A DNA stretch of 64,000 nt, from positions 221,038 through 285,037 of the forward strand of contig NZ_BAWW01000003.1 of assembly GCF_000875975.1 (NCBI RefSeq), in the 5' to 3' direction. Positions 27,162 to 37,531 of the stretch are shown piece by piece (the stretch's first letter is position 1; each line of letters begins with the position of its first letter). Source of the DNA: Parachlamydia acanthamoebae. GTDB lineage: Bacteria; Chlamydiota; Chlamydiia; Chlamydiales; Parachlamydiaceae. A program made the position numbers and the translations under genes. The notes beneath the pieces are model-generated. The model searched no databases and was not told the origin of the DNA. It was given only the letters and a program-made list of their open reading frames with translations.

Positions 27162-27722
27162 ATGAAAATTTACACAAAAACAGGAGACAAAGGAGAAACA
27201 TCCTTATCTTCTGGAGAACGCGTCCCCAAAAATCATCCCCTCATTGAAGCAATAGGAAATGTCGATGAGTGCAATTCTGCCATCGGAATGGCACTTTCGT
27301 TTATCCCTAAAAATCAGAAATTCAAAGACTTAAAGGCACGACTCTTCCATATTCAACACACGTTATTTGAACTTGGTGCTCTTTTAGCCTCACCCCAAGA
27401 TGAGCTCCCTGAGCTTGGAACAACCCTCCTAGAAGAATGGATTGATCAGATGGATGAAAAGCTCCCACCCTTGCATCATTTTATTCTTCCCAACGGTCAT
27501 TCGGCTTCAACTTCTCTTCAACTGGCTCGCGCAATTTGCCGGAGAGCTGAAAGAGTCCTAACTGACGCTATTCAAAAAAATAACGCTTCTAAAGAAAGCT
27601 TAGTTTATTTGAATCGCCTTTCCGACTTTTTGTTCGTTGCGGCCCGTTTAGTCAATTTTATATCTGATAACCCCGAGACGATTTGGTTATCAAAATTAAA
27701 AAAACAACAACAAATTAAATAA
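27162..27722 (+). CDS. Cob(I)alamin adenosyltransferase, PduO type
   Basis: 186 residues, the usual family length. N-terminal KIYTKTGDKGETSLSSGERV is the ATP-binding signature, then EAIGNVDECNSAIG, CRRAERVLTDA and YLNRLSDFLFVAARLVN. The enzyme adds the adenosyl group of ATP to cob(I)alamin to make coenzyme B12. No cobalamin synthesis or uptake gene is in the window, so its cobalamin would be salvaged from the host and its client enzyme lies elsewhere. Last gene of the malQ unit. Confidence 0.93.
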   Translation: MKIYTKTGDKGETSLSSGERVPKNHPLIEAIGNVDECNSAIGMALSFIPKNQKFKDLKARLFHIQHTLFELGALLASPQDELPELGTTLLEEWIDQMDEKLPPLHHFILPNGHSASTSLQLARAICRRAERVLTDAIQKNNASKESLVYLNRLSDFLFVAARLVNFISDNPETIWLSKLKKQQQIK

Positions 27723-27744
27723 TTAAATTACACATTTTTAACAA

Positions 27745-27773
27745 TTGCAAAACAAAAACGTCCGCATTATAAT
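27745..27773 (+). promoter_or_regulatory. Promoter of the giant gene
   Basis: TTGCAA at 27745-27750 and TATAAT at 27768-27773, separated by 17 bases. This is one of the best sigma-70/sigma-66 type pairs seen in the window. Transcription would begin near 27780, leaving a short leader with AAGG at 27794-27797 before ATG 27807. Confidence 0.7.
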
Positions 27774-27806
27774 ACAGATATTATACTGTTGAAAAGGATG
27801 TTTTTT

Positions 27807-30800
27807 ATGACCCATTTATATGTCGTTTCATTTAATAATGATCTGGATGAACAAAGAAAAATTTTTGTCAATTCAGATAAAAAACTCTCCCTTCTTGAAA
27901 TCACATCTATAAAAAATAATTCGGAAATCATTCAAAATTTATTTAATGGAGCGGCCGAAGATAAGAAAATCTTGACTCTAGAATGGCAAAATCTACGCGT
28001 TAAATTACTTTCTGAAGAGGGAGCAGCTTCCGCTATTTCTCCTATTTCCGTCACAGAAATTGCAATTGGAGGTATGAAGAGACTCCGCGGACCTGCATTT
28101 AGTACAAAACTTCAACACATGCTTGAGCTAAAACCAGCTCGTATCCCTCTAGTAAAATTTGTTTGGAAATTGATGCTAGCGCCTTTGATCGCCATTCATC
28201 GCTTTATGCATAAAAATCGAGACGCGGTTCTTCAAAATTTAAGGGATCTTGATCAATCTTTCAGTTACGATTCTGCTAATCAGTATTTAAAAGATTATGA
28301 AGAACACCTGAACTTTTTACATTCCAAGGCAAATAGTTCCGAAGCTCTTGCACTTCACCTGAAAAGCATGCAGGAAGCAAGTCAGGTTCTTCGTCTGGCC
28401 CTTTTAGACTCTTCAAATAATACTCTCATTGAGGCATCCAAATTTCTTGCCTCACAGGCTTTTAATGCTCTTAAAAAAGATTCACAAGAAAACCAGTCGC
28501 TCCTCTCTTTACCTGGTGGATTTTATGAAAATGGAAAATTTCATCCTTTGCTCGCTAGCCTTTATCGAAACGAAAATAAAGAGATTCGACTTGAATTAAA
28601 CTTTTTAGGGTACCCTCCTAAAAACGATTTACCAAGCACCTATAAGTTTGACGAATTGACAGAAGGACAATTGACAAATATCATTTTCAAATTATCCGCT
28701 CTCAGCACAAATGAGAAAGTCGCAGCCCCAACCAAATTGACTCGTCGAGAAAAAATACGACTTAAAGTTTTAAGACAATTTAACGTAGATGAACCTGGCA
28801 ATGAAGAAAAGGCTCCAAAAGCTCAATTAAAGAAAAATTTCGACCCCACACGTTGGCTGTATGAAGCTATTGCAACTGACGGGGGAATCCCTGTTAAAAT
28901 CTCAGGATCAAACGATATCACCTCTCGAAATTTAATCTCGATTATTGGAACAGATATCGAACAGTTTTTTCCAGAAGCCCCTGCTCCAGAAAAAGTCGAA
29001 TTGTTGATTAAATTGGTAGAAGAACATTATGAAAAATATGTAAAAGCAAACCCTTATCTGACCTCTAACCAGCAAGAAAAAGAATTTCAACTGTTAAAAT
29101 TTAAAATTAAAAAACTTGAAAATCATTTGATGAAACGGGTGAGCAAAGAAGATTACGAGATGCTCAAAAAGAGCTCTGCCTTTGATCTCTTTTTCAAGAA
29201 AATAGAACAATTGGAAATTCTTGCTGCAAAACAACAAAAAAAACAGCTCCTTAGTCGCGATTCCTTTATCGATAACCGCTTGGCCAAATCCTCTGGTGAA
29301 TTTTCTTTTGCCGTTGATGGTCTTTCAAATGTGATGTCTCCAAAATTCGAAATTCAATCAAAAAAAAGCGAAGACCTTCTAGCTGCATACGCACAAGAGC
29401 TCACCCACCTACGAGAATCCGTGTCGAACAATGCGGTTACCGAAGCATTAGAACAGCTAACTTCTTTGCAAAAAAAAGCGGATAAATTGATCGACAAGAA
29501 AAAGTATTATGAAGCCAAACAATTGAGCATCCAAATCTTGCAAACACTCCCTGTTCCCAATAATTCAGCAGATAATTTTTGGAGGGCTGTTCCTAAAAAC
29601 AACACAGATACCTTCACACGACAGATTGCGGATATCAACAAACACATCTGGGAATCTGCTTTAAGACTTCAAGAAGAAGCTCCCACACAAGATCAATTGC
29701 TCCAAATGTTGAAATCTCAAGTTATTATCTCTGCAATTGGAGGCCTTCGTCTAGATCAACATGATTTATTAAGCATCATTGAACTCCATCCTCATTACCG
29801 CTTTGGATGGCTCCCAAGCCATCAAAAAGAGATTTCCGAGATTCAAAAATATCTGCAAGGAATGTTGAAGTGGCCTTGCCGCTATGATTTGTATGACCGT
29901 CCCTCACGCAGCCTCTCTTTTAAAAAACAAGAAGATAGAGAGAGTCGCAATATGATCGCAATGGCCCGCGTGCAATGCATGACTTCAAGCCTTTTAAAGC
30001 CTGAATATACCTTATACCCTTTCTATGGCAAGGGACAAGTTAACTCAGCGATGGGAGTTAATTATTTGGACTGGCTGGTCAAGGAAGCTGTCAATAAAGG
30101 AGCAAAAACGCCCCGTGAAAAAAGCGAAATGATCAAAGCAATTAAGTATCAAGACATCCAAAAACGCCTTGCTGCGATGGGACGGCTTGATGTTGAGTAC
30201 GGAGATTTTGTTACAGAAACACCTTGTGTTAAAATCATTGATCACTCGTTTAGAGGAGACGCCCTCTGTTTTGCACCAAATATCTGGGGCGGAAGAGCTT
30301 ACGGACTTAAGCAGTATGAAAAGAAATATCACTTTTACAACGACCAATCAAATACACGTCCACAAGCAGGAGCCTTTTTAGGGGAGGAAACCTACTTAGC
30401 TCGAAAAGATGAACAAAAAATTTCTCGCTCCAAAGCCTTAGGTCATCATGCAGACAAAGACAATACGTTAACTCAACAAAAAGGGCATACAGAACCAACA
30501 CTTTTAGCCGCAAATTTGCAGAGAGATCCGATTGGACAAGTTTCTCAAACAGCGCAATTTACTATCGATACAGCTCAAGTAGCTTCAAAAGAAGGTATTT
30601 CCTACCAAAGCGTCTACGAACTTTTGAACTTAATCCGAACCCAAAGCTACCTTCTTTCTCATTCAGAATTTCAACGAACGATTCTTTTAAATCTTGTTCG
30701 CCCTGGATTCCTCATGCAAGGGATTCAAAAAAACCCTCTATTTTTTGAAATCTTAGCTGAAGACCTTCACAAGCTTATCGAAGAAAAAATCCAGGCAGAT

Positions 30801-33800
30801 AATGTCGCGCCTTTTTTAATTCTTCTTGGAGATACCATCGCAGAGCATGCAAAACAGCTGGAAGATGACAATATGGATTCTCTTATTGAATCTCTCCCTC
30901 GTTTTGATTCATCCATTCAAATTGGAGACATCGAAAAAACGGGTGAGGAGTGGCTATTTGAAAATTTAAAAAACGCTGAAAAAAGTTTAGCAACGACTTC
31001 CCTTGCATTGATTTACTCGGCTTATAAAAAACCTCTTGATAGATATTCTGCAGATGACTTAGCTCATATCGTGCATGCAGCCACCATTTTTGAAACTACA
31101 GGTAACACTGTCGGAATTCCCCAATTCAATGTGGAAGCAAAAAAATGGATTCAAGAAAAACTTATCCCCTATTTGCAAGATACATGTGAGCAAGACAAAA
31201 CTTTTGTCAGTCCTTTTTTCGACCAGTGGATCCGGTTAGCCAAAAATGATCCTGCTTATTCTAGTACAGGTTGGGAGATGAAAAAAAATGTATTTTCCAA
31301 TGCAGATTTTGAGATTGATCTTCAAAATTTACATATTAGGCCTAAAGCAAAAGGGATCATGTTTGAAGGACAGCAGATTCCTCTCCCTCATGCCCTCGCA
31401 CGTTTTACAAGCGATTTATTCGGAACAGATCCGATTAAAACAACGCTTCGTAAAGGGGGCACTCCTTTTGAAAACTATTATGACTTCTCCTTTCAAAATG
31501 AAAACTTCAGCATTTATCACAATCAGGCATCGGGAGAAATTCATATCTATCGAGAACTCCCCGTTCGCCCACAATACCCCCATGGGAAAAAGGAATGGTT
31601 TCAATATCTGCCACAAAAGCAACCTGAAGATTTTAACAAGTTGTCCGCCATTGAGCACATGGTTATCAAGAATGGTCTATGGATTAACACGAAAACCCCT
31701 CAAAAGGGATATGTATACGCACATGCACCTCAAGATGGAATTAAAGAAAGTGGCTATGAGATCCAACTAGACAAAAACGGAAAAATCTTACAAGCCAAAG
31801 ATCCTATTTCCAAGCTTTTCATTGTCTTAGATAAGCGTCAAATCATGCGAGAAGCCGTTTCATTTGCCAATCCGGAAACAACCTTATTTTTAGCAAAATC
31901 CCCAAATCAAAGAGCTTCCGAAATACGATTTTTAGATAGCGACACCTCTCTACAACGCAAAGGAAGAGGTAAATGGGTGTACCACAACGAAAAACTTGGG
32001 GAAGGCAATCACTGGTTGACAGACCTTTCCGATGAACAACTGCTATTGCGTGAAAGAAGTGGAGCAAAAGCCTTTTTAGATTGCTTTGAAGGGATGCAGG
32101 ACAAATTTATTTTGCCCGTTTCCAATGGTAAAACACATACATTTATCATTCATCCCTATCCGATTGTACGCCATAAAGGAGTCGCAAAAATAGAATTCGA
32201 TTATGAGAAGAGCATTTTGCCTCCGCATGCGCCCCCTTTAACGATCACTTTTGACTCACAAGGTAAACAAGAGGGAAATCCCTCAGCATTTCTCTACCTG
32301 GCTTATTACTTCGCCCATATTAAAAATTATCGGATGGCAGAGCACTATTTAAATTTAGCCAAAAAAGCTGCAAGTACTTCCGCATCAGAAGTCCGCGTTT
32401 TAGAAAATCTAGAGGGATTGTTTGATCTGGAAGCGATTCAATCATTACGAGGAACTGCGTTTCAATTAAAAGCTCAGCTCGCCATTAAGCATGTGAAAAC
32501 GCATCAGCTGAGTCAAACCCTCTATACACCTGCAAATTCTGGAGAATTTTTAGCCAATCTCCAACATATTGGGAAACTTTATAAGATTTATCAAAAAAGA
32601 GCCCACGATTTAAAAGAAGGGGCTTTGACTGCTGAAGAACTATATGAAATCAAACACTACGTACACATGTCGATGATTGAATATATAGAGAAATATGAGG
32701 CATCGCTGGAATCCAAAGAAGAAACTTTGGATGTAAAATTTTCTGAATTTGCTTATTTCACCTCCCAAAAAGCTTCTTCATCTTCTGATATTCTAACGTT
32801 CCTTTTGATGACTAATTTAGATAAAAAGTTTTCTGTGGATGAATTGATCACAAAAAAATCTGCCAATGCAGAATTTATGATCCGCCATTTCATCCATTTC
32901 ATGTTCGCTATTCTAGAGGCAAAAAAAGCGAATCAGCCGGATGTTGTTCAAAAGATACAGCTATTCTTAAATGCCCCGAAAAATTGGGAAGTACACGATT
33001 CTAAAGAAAGTGAAGAGAACCTTATAATGGCAAAATTTGCCCATGAATATCTCAAACTACTATGTTTAAAAGAAACCCCATTTGGTATGGACACGGATGA
33101 AATGCGCAGCATGCTAAAAACTAGCCGAAAAAAGCTTCCTTTTTTTGCAAGAAACCTAGGCATTATTTCCGCCATATTTGATGTCCAAACAGATAAACTT
33201 CAACGCATTCAAGAATTAAAAAAAAGTTTTACAGATCATTTAAAATTGCTTGTTGGTGATGCGAGGATCCCTCTAGATACTCAAGGAACACACAGTAAGG
33301 TTAATGAAGGAGAGATGATGACCTCATTAGCCGCTATTTTGGCTGTTCTTGATGACAAGGTTAATAGTGGAGAAACAAACAATTTTAGTCCCTTAGAGTT
33401 AAATCAGATACGTCGCATGATTGAATCCGGAAATTACGATAAGCATAAAGCACATAAAATTGTGAGTTTATTGAGGGAATCCGAAGCCCACCAGTTTTCA
33501 GTTTTAGATTTTCGTAGCGAAGCCCAAAACATGCTGCAAATTCAAAAACTTGAAGAAGAAATCAAAGCTCGAGAGCCCTCTCAAATACTTCATATCGCAC
33601 CTTTTCAAGCTTCCGATCTCTCTCTCGGATTCGATAAGATCCGCAACGAATTGCCAAGTCTTCACGCCCCTCAAGATGCAACATTACAAAAACGCTTAGA
33701 TGCTTTAAATCAAAAAGTTGCGCGCTTAGAAACGTATTTTCAAGATGAGGAAGGAATCAAAAAGACTCTCTCAGAAGAAAATAAACAGCTCAGAATAGGC

Positions 33801-36800
33801 TTGCAAATAGCTAAAGAAAAATTGCAGGGAGAGATCAACCGTAAAACAGAATTTAGCAAAAATGAGATTCAAAACTTAAAAAAATGGCTAACTAAACAAG
33901 CCGCTGCTATGTATTCCGAAGATGTCACATTGCGCACGCAACTTCTTAATGAGATCAAGCATACATCACCCGATACGGCTCTTCCGAGCTCAATTCAAAG
34001 AATGGTTGAACAGCCCGAAATTTACACGGACTACGACTTGTTCAACGAAATTCTGCGTCTATATAAAAAACCATGCCAAGAAGAAGGTTTAGCTGCTTTT
34101 GATGCCAAAATAACAGAATACTTATTTAAATATACAGCTTACTTACAGGTGAAGAAGGCTCAAGGATTGCTTTCGGTAAAAAAACCAAGCTCTTCCGAAG
34201 CCGGAAAAGCCCTGCAAATGTTACACGCAGCTTTTAATGAAAAACGTTACGAAGAAGCTGGCATTCAAGATGGCTTGATCCCACGTGTATGTCTAGTTGC
34301 AGAAGCGCGGGACGGGTTTATTTACCGCCCTGCCCAATTACTCGCGATCAAAGCCTTTGCTGAAAATCCCAATCAATGGGCATCTCTCATCATGGGTATC
34401 GGAAAAACATCGGTCATTTCCCCCTCTGTTGTACAAATACTTGCTGAGCTCGGCTATTTTGTTGTGAGTACAGTCCCAGAAACACTTTTAAAAGGAAATA
34501 GACAATCGGCAGACAAAGCTAGCCGTGCCTTATTTGATCAAGCTAACTTAGAGTTTTCGGTGCCTTTATCCGAAAATCTTTCTCATAGCTTATTAGCCGA
34601 AAAGTACTTACAACTCTTGAAAGTCGTCAAAGAAAACGGCTATGTCGTCACTTCTGTCGAAGAAATTTGCACACTTCACAATTTAATGATTCAGCTTGAA
34701 GAACAAAAAAGAGAGCTAAGCGAAAACCCCTGGCAAAACCGAGTGCAGATTTTAGTCGTACAGAAAAAATTGCACTATATCAAGAAAATGAGTCGTCTTA
34801 TCCATGGAGAGGCTCACGAGTTAAAGATCAAAACACAATTCTTTGGTGACGAAGTCGATACTACACATGACATTTCACATGAAGTCAATTTAGCAACAGG
34901 AGCTGTATCTCCCCCCAATATCATTGTCAGAAAAGTCGCCCGTTCGATTTGTGAGTTGATTTTGAATTCAGCTTCTGATTCAAAGCTTCATCCTTTAAAA
35001 CAGGCTTTATTCCAAGACTCGCAATCTGTTCTTGTGAAACATGAAATGGATAATTTCATGAAAGAAGCCGCCATTTTACTCCAGCAAGATCCGAAATTTT
35101 TGGAATATCTATCGCCAGAGCAAGCCACTATCGTCCAAAGCATTCCTTTGGAAGAATGGACTAACTACATAACAGGTAGCTCAAGCATAAGGCCTGAAGC
35201 TTTAAATGAGTGGAATGAGGATGACGATAGCTTAAAATATTTAGCTGCTGCTAAGCAAATGCTCTCTCAAACATTTAAACAAATGTTAGCGATGAAGTCG
35301 GGTAATGATTTTGGACTTTCCGATTACAACGGCTTTTTAAATGTTCCTAAAGTCATGAAAAATGAAACTCCAGGTATGCGATTTGGGGATGAATTTGATC
35401 TAGTTGTCTCCCAATACTTAGGATATTTAGAATACTTGCCTGTAAAAAGCTTAACAGATAAATCAGAAGTCTTTTTGACAGAAGCACTCAAAACCTACCA
35501 AAATAAATATCCCACTCTGTACAAGAAGCTAATTGAAGATTACGTATCTTCTCAAACGGGTAAAACAGATGTGGAACGTTTATCATTGCTTCAATATTTA
35601 AAGTCCCCCGAAGCGTGGTCTCATCGCTTTAACTTATTAGATGAGATCATTTTCGATGGCGGATATATCACCCGTTTTGATCAACAGATCAGCACGAATG
35701 TTCAAGATATGTTCCACGGAAAAAGTTTTGGAGGAGTTACTGGAACGCTGGATCCGTATACCCTTCCTTATATTTCAGATGAGATTCAGTTTAACGAAAA
35801 AAAGGACACAGAAAAAGTTTCAACACGTGAAGTAGAAGCAGAAACCTTGTTACGGATGACCCTTAATCTTGAACAAGGAATTGATACTCCGGTCTCCATT
35901 TACGACGATCAGAAACCACTAGAACATCTTCTTCAATATGTTTTAAACAGCAAAACAACCAAAGGTTTTGTCAATAACAGCGGAGCTTCAAGTGAAGGTC
36001 TCGATATGCTTGCATGGATTGAAACGATTCGACAAGCCCGAGAAGGAGCTTCCCATTCTTACTATTTTCGTCATCCTCAGTTAGGCACACCTTTCATTTG
36101 GCCGAAAGATGCTCGAGAACCTGTCGCTTATAAAGGTCAAACACTGTCGGAAGATTACGTTTGCTTGTACGGACCCAATGATACTCGCGGTGTCGACCAG
36201 CCGATTGGCAAAGGAGATGTACACTTCTTCATAGGCGCAACAACACCTCTACAAGAGTTAATGCAAACACTCTACAGAGCACGTCGGATTGGGGATGACC
36301 ACAAGATCATTCTACATATTCCTAAAACATGGGCGGATCAATTAAAACCACAAAATGGAAAAACTGTGACTTATGGAGATGTGGCTCGTTACATTGTCAG
36401 CAGAACCGCGGATTCTAAAGAAGGGATCAATGAAAGTGCTCAGCTAGAAAAAATCACAGGACAGCTGAAGGCTGTTGTCTCTCGTTACTTGCGCCAGACA
36501 AACCCTCAATTCGATAAGCTAGAATTTTGGGATGAGAACAACTTACCTCAATTTGCCCAATATGTGGTGGGTGAAGTGAATATTTTTAATGAAGTTCGTA
36601 ATTTGTATATCAAAAACAAGCAGATCTATTTCCAAGCTATGTATGAGCCACTTGAAAAAATAACGGGAACTGCCAAAATCCTGAACGCATTTGATGATTT
36701 AGCAAGTGCCATCAATACTTTAATTGATAAATTGCCGGAGGGTGTTGAACTCGAAGGAAAAACAGATTTAATTGAAGATTTGAAACAATTAAAAATAGAT

Positions 36801-37529
36801 GCGGAAACTCAAAAAGCAAATCTCCTTCGAAAGCTGACAGATCACGAACGTTTTTTACCTGAGCAAACTTCAAAATCTAATATGGGTTCCAAAGGAGTCA
36901 AAGAACAAGTCAAAGAGCTTCAGCAAGAAAAAATGAAAGCAAAAGAAGTGGAAGAAGAGGAGCCTGCAAATCGCCGTAAAATCCCTCCTGGTCAAAAAAG
37001 AAATTACATCCCTTTAAATGTGGATGCTTTGTTTCAATCCTCACGCTTTTCAATTGAACAAGATCCCGAAATACTCAATGCTCCATTTGATCATTTACAA
37101 ATTTCGCGTGAAGCACAAGAGATAATGAAAAAAATGGATGTTCATAAGGGCGATCCTTTACTTTATTTAGCTGTTGCAAAAAATGACAGTGGAAAACCAG
37201 TCTACACAATGATTAGTAAACAGGATTATCATCAAACAATTTTCCCTGCCCTACGAGAAGGTCATGTAGATGAGGAATTGCACATTTTTAGTGTGAATAC
37301 AAATGGATTTAGTCAAATCGATGGGACTTCCAAATTTACAGGCAAATTGCCATCTACATTGATGGCCTTCAAATGTTACTTAGGAATCAAAGAATACCCA
37401 TCTGATGATTTAAAAGAATTACAACATTGGGTTCAATCGCTCTCTGAAAGGCGTCGAGAAGAGTTGAATGCCTTTTTAAAATTAAAGGGAACTCAGACTC
37501 TCTACGACCTCATACAAGAGCTGGGTTAA
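27807..37529 (+). CDS. Giant 3240-residue P-loop protein, DUF3638/helicase-like
   Basis: ATG 27807 (AAGG 9 bases upstream) is preferred to TTG 27789. The first 1900 residues are largely helical with no recognised domain; a coiled coil spans about 1960-2015. The C-terminal third holds an ATPase: entry segment RPAQLLAIKAFAENPNQW, Walker A MGIGKTSVISP (M2196, K2200), Walker B-like FGDEVDTTHDISHEV (D2348, E2349, D2351), FGGVTGTLDPYTLP, then FFIGATTPLQELMQ and TLYRARRIGDD, resembling helicase motifs V-VI (R2824, R2826, R2827). The order and wording match the DUF3638 family of very large eukaryotic and bacterial proteins. The last 400 residues are charged helix and a small globular end. No signal peptide or membrane segment. 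No frame break over 9.7 kb shows strong selection. Activity and location unknown. Confidence 0.8.
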   Translation: MTHLYVVSFNNDLDEQRKIFVNSDKKLSLLEITSIKNNSEIIQNLFNGAAEDKKILTLEWQNLRVKLLSEEGAASAISPISVTEIAIGGMKRLRGPAFSTKLQHMLELKPARIPLVKFVWKLMLAPLIAIHRFMHKNRDAVLQNLRDLDQSFSYDSANQYLKDYEEHLNFLHSKANSSEALALHLKSMQEASQVLRLALLDSSNNTLIEASKFLASQAFNALKKDSQENQSLLSLPGGFYENGKFHPLLASLYRNENKEIRLELNFLGYPPKNDLPSTYKFDELTEGQLTNIIFKLSALSTNEKVAAPTKLTRREKIRLKVLRQFNVDEPGNEEKAPKAQLKKNFDPTRWLYEAIATDGGIPVKISGSNDITSRNLISIIGTDIEQFFPEAPAPEKVELLIKLVEEHYEKYVKANPYLTSNQQEKEFQLLKFKIKKLENHLMKRVSKEDYEMLKKSSAFDLFFKKIEQLEILAAKQQKKQLLSRDSFIDNRLAKSSGEFSFAVDGLSNVMSPKFEIQSKKSEDLLAAYAQELTHLRESVSNNAVTEALEQLTSLQKKADKLIDKKKYYEAKQLSIQILQTLPVPNNSADNFWRAVPKNNTDTFTRQIADINKHIWESALRLQEEAPTQDQLLQMLKSQVIISAIGGLRLDQHDLLSIIELHPHYRFGWLPSHQKEISEIQKYLQGMLKWPCRYDLYDRPSRSLSFKKQEDRESRNMIAMARVQCMTSSLLKPEYTLYPFYGKGQVNSAMGVNYLDWLVKEAVNKGAKTPREKSEMIKAIKYQDIQKRLAAMGRLDVEYGDFVTETPCVKIIDHSFRGDALCFAPNIWGGRAYGLKQYEKKYHFYNDQSNTRPQAGAFLGEETYLARKDEQKISRSKALGHHADKDNTLTQQKGHTEPTLLAANLQRDPIGQVSQTAQFTIDTAQVASKEGISYQSVYELLNLIRTQSYLLSHSEFQRTILLNLVRPGFLMQGIQKNPLFFEILAEDLHKLIEEKIQADNVAPFLILLGDTIAEHAKQLEDDNMDSLIESLPRFDSSIQIGDIEKTGEEWLFENLKNAEKSLATTSLALIYSAYKKPLDRYSADDLAHIVHAATIFETTGNTVGIPQFNVEAKKWIQEKLIPYLQDTCEQDKTFVSPFFDQWIRLAKNDPAYSSTGWEMKKNVFSNADFEIDLQNLHIRPKAKGIMFEGQQIPLPHALARFTSDLFGTDPIKTTLRKGGTPFENYYDFSFQNENFSIYHNQASGEIHIYRELPVRPQYPHGKKEWFQYLPQKQPEDFNKLSAIEHMVIKNGLWINTKTPQKGYVYAHAPQDGIKESGYEIQLDKNGKILQAKDPISKLFIVLDKRQIMREAVSFANPETTLFLAKSPNQRASEIRFLDSDTSLQRKGRGKWVYHNEKLGEGNHWLTDLSDEQLLLRERSGAKAFLDCFEGMQDKFILPVSNGKTHTFIIHPYPIVRHKGVAKIEFDYEKSILPPHAPPLTITFDSQGKQEGNPSAFLYLAYYFAHIKNYRMAEHYLNLAKKAASTSASEVRVLENLEGLFDLEAIQSLRGTAFQLKAQLAIKHVKTHQLSQTLYTPANSGEFLANLQHIGKLYKIYQKRAHDLKEGALTAEELYEIKHYVHMSMIEYIEKYEASLESKEETLDVKFSEFAYFTSQKASSSSDILTFLLMTNLDKKFSVDELITKKSANAEFMIRHFIHFMFAILEAKKANQPDVVQKIQLFLNAPKNWEVHDSKESEENLIMAKFAHEYLKLLCLKETPFGMDTDEMRSMLKTSRKKLPFFARNLGIISAIFDVQTDKLQRIQELKKSFTDHLKLLVGDARIPLDTQGTHSKVNEGEMMTSLAAILAVLDDKVNSGETNNFSPLELNQIRRMIESGNYDKHKAHKIVSLLRESEAHQFSVLDFRSEAQNMLQIQKLEEEIKAREPSQILHIAPFQASDLSLGFDKIRNELPSLHAPQDATLQKRLDALNQKVARLETYFQDEEGIKKTLSEENKQLRIGLQIAKEKLQGEINRKTEFSKNEIQNLKKWLTKQAAAMYSEDVTLRTQLLNEIKHTSPDTALPSSIQRMVEQPEIYTDYDLFNEILRLYKKPCQEEGLAAFDAKITEYLFKYTAYLQVKKAQGLLSVKKPSSSEAGKALQMLHAAFNEKRYEEAGIQDGLIPRVCLVAEARDGFIYRPAQLLAIKAFAENPNQWASLIMGIGKTSVISPSVVQILAELGYFVVSTVPETLLKGNRQSADKASRALFDQANLEFSVPLSENLSHSLLAEKYLQLLKVVKENGYVVTSVEEICTLHNLMIQLEEQKRELSENPWQNRVQILVVQKKLHYIKKMSRLIHGEAHELKIKTQFFGDEVDTTHDISHEVNLATGAVSPPNIIVRKVARSICELILNSASDSKLHPLKQALFQDSQSVLVKHEMDNFMKEAAILLQQDPKFLEYLSPEQATIVQSIPLEEWTNYITGSSSIRPEALNEWNEDDDSLKYLAAAKQMLSQTFKQMLAMKSGNDFGLSDYNGFLNVPKVMKNETPGMRFGDEFDLVVSQYLGYLEYLPVKSLTDKSEVFLTEALKTYQNKYPTLYKKLIEDYVSSQTGKTDVERLSLLQYLKSPEAWSHRFNLLDEIIFDGGYITRFDQQISTNVQDMFHGKSFGGVTGTLDPYTLPYISDEIQFNEKKDTEKVSTREVEAETLLRMTLNLEQGIDTPVSIYDDQKPLEHLLQYVLNSKTTKGFVNNSGASSEGLDMLAWIETIRQAREGASHSYYFRHPQLGTPFIWPKDAREPVAYKGQTLSEDYVCLYGPNDTRGVDQPIGKGDVHFFIGATTPLQELMQTLYRARRIGDDHKIILHIPKTWADQLKPQNGKTVTYGDVARYIVSRTADSKEGINESAQLEKITGQLKAVVSRYLRQTNPQFDKLEFWDENNLPQFAQYVVGEVNIFNEVRNLYIKNKQIYFQAMYEPLEKITGTAKILNAFDDLASAINTLIDKLPEGVELEGKTDLIEDLKQLKIDAETQKANLLRKLTDHERFLPEQTSKSNMGSKGVKEQVKELQQEKMKAKEVEEEEPANRRKIPPGQKRNYIPLNVDALFQSSRFSIEQDPEILNAPFDHLQISREAQEIMKKMDVHKGDPLLYLAVAKNDSGKPVYTMISKQDYHQTIFPALREGHVDEELHIFSVNTNGFSQIDGTSKFTGKLPSTLMAFKCYLGIKEYPSDDLKELQHWVQSLSERRREELNAFLKLKGTQTLYDLIQELG

Positions 37530-37531
37530 GC

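Noticed and set aside
31288..31770. 160-codon plus-strand frame inside the giant gene
   Set aside because: Out-of-frame shadow; the giant frame is unbroken and carries the motifs.
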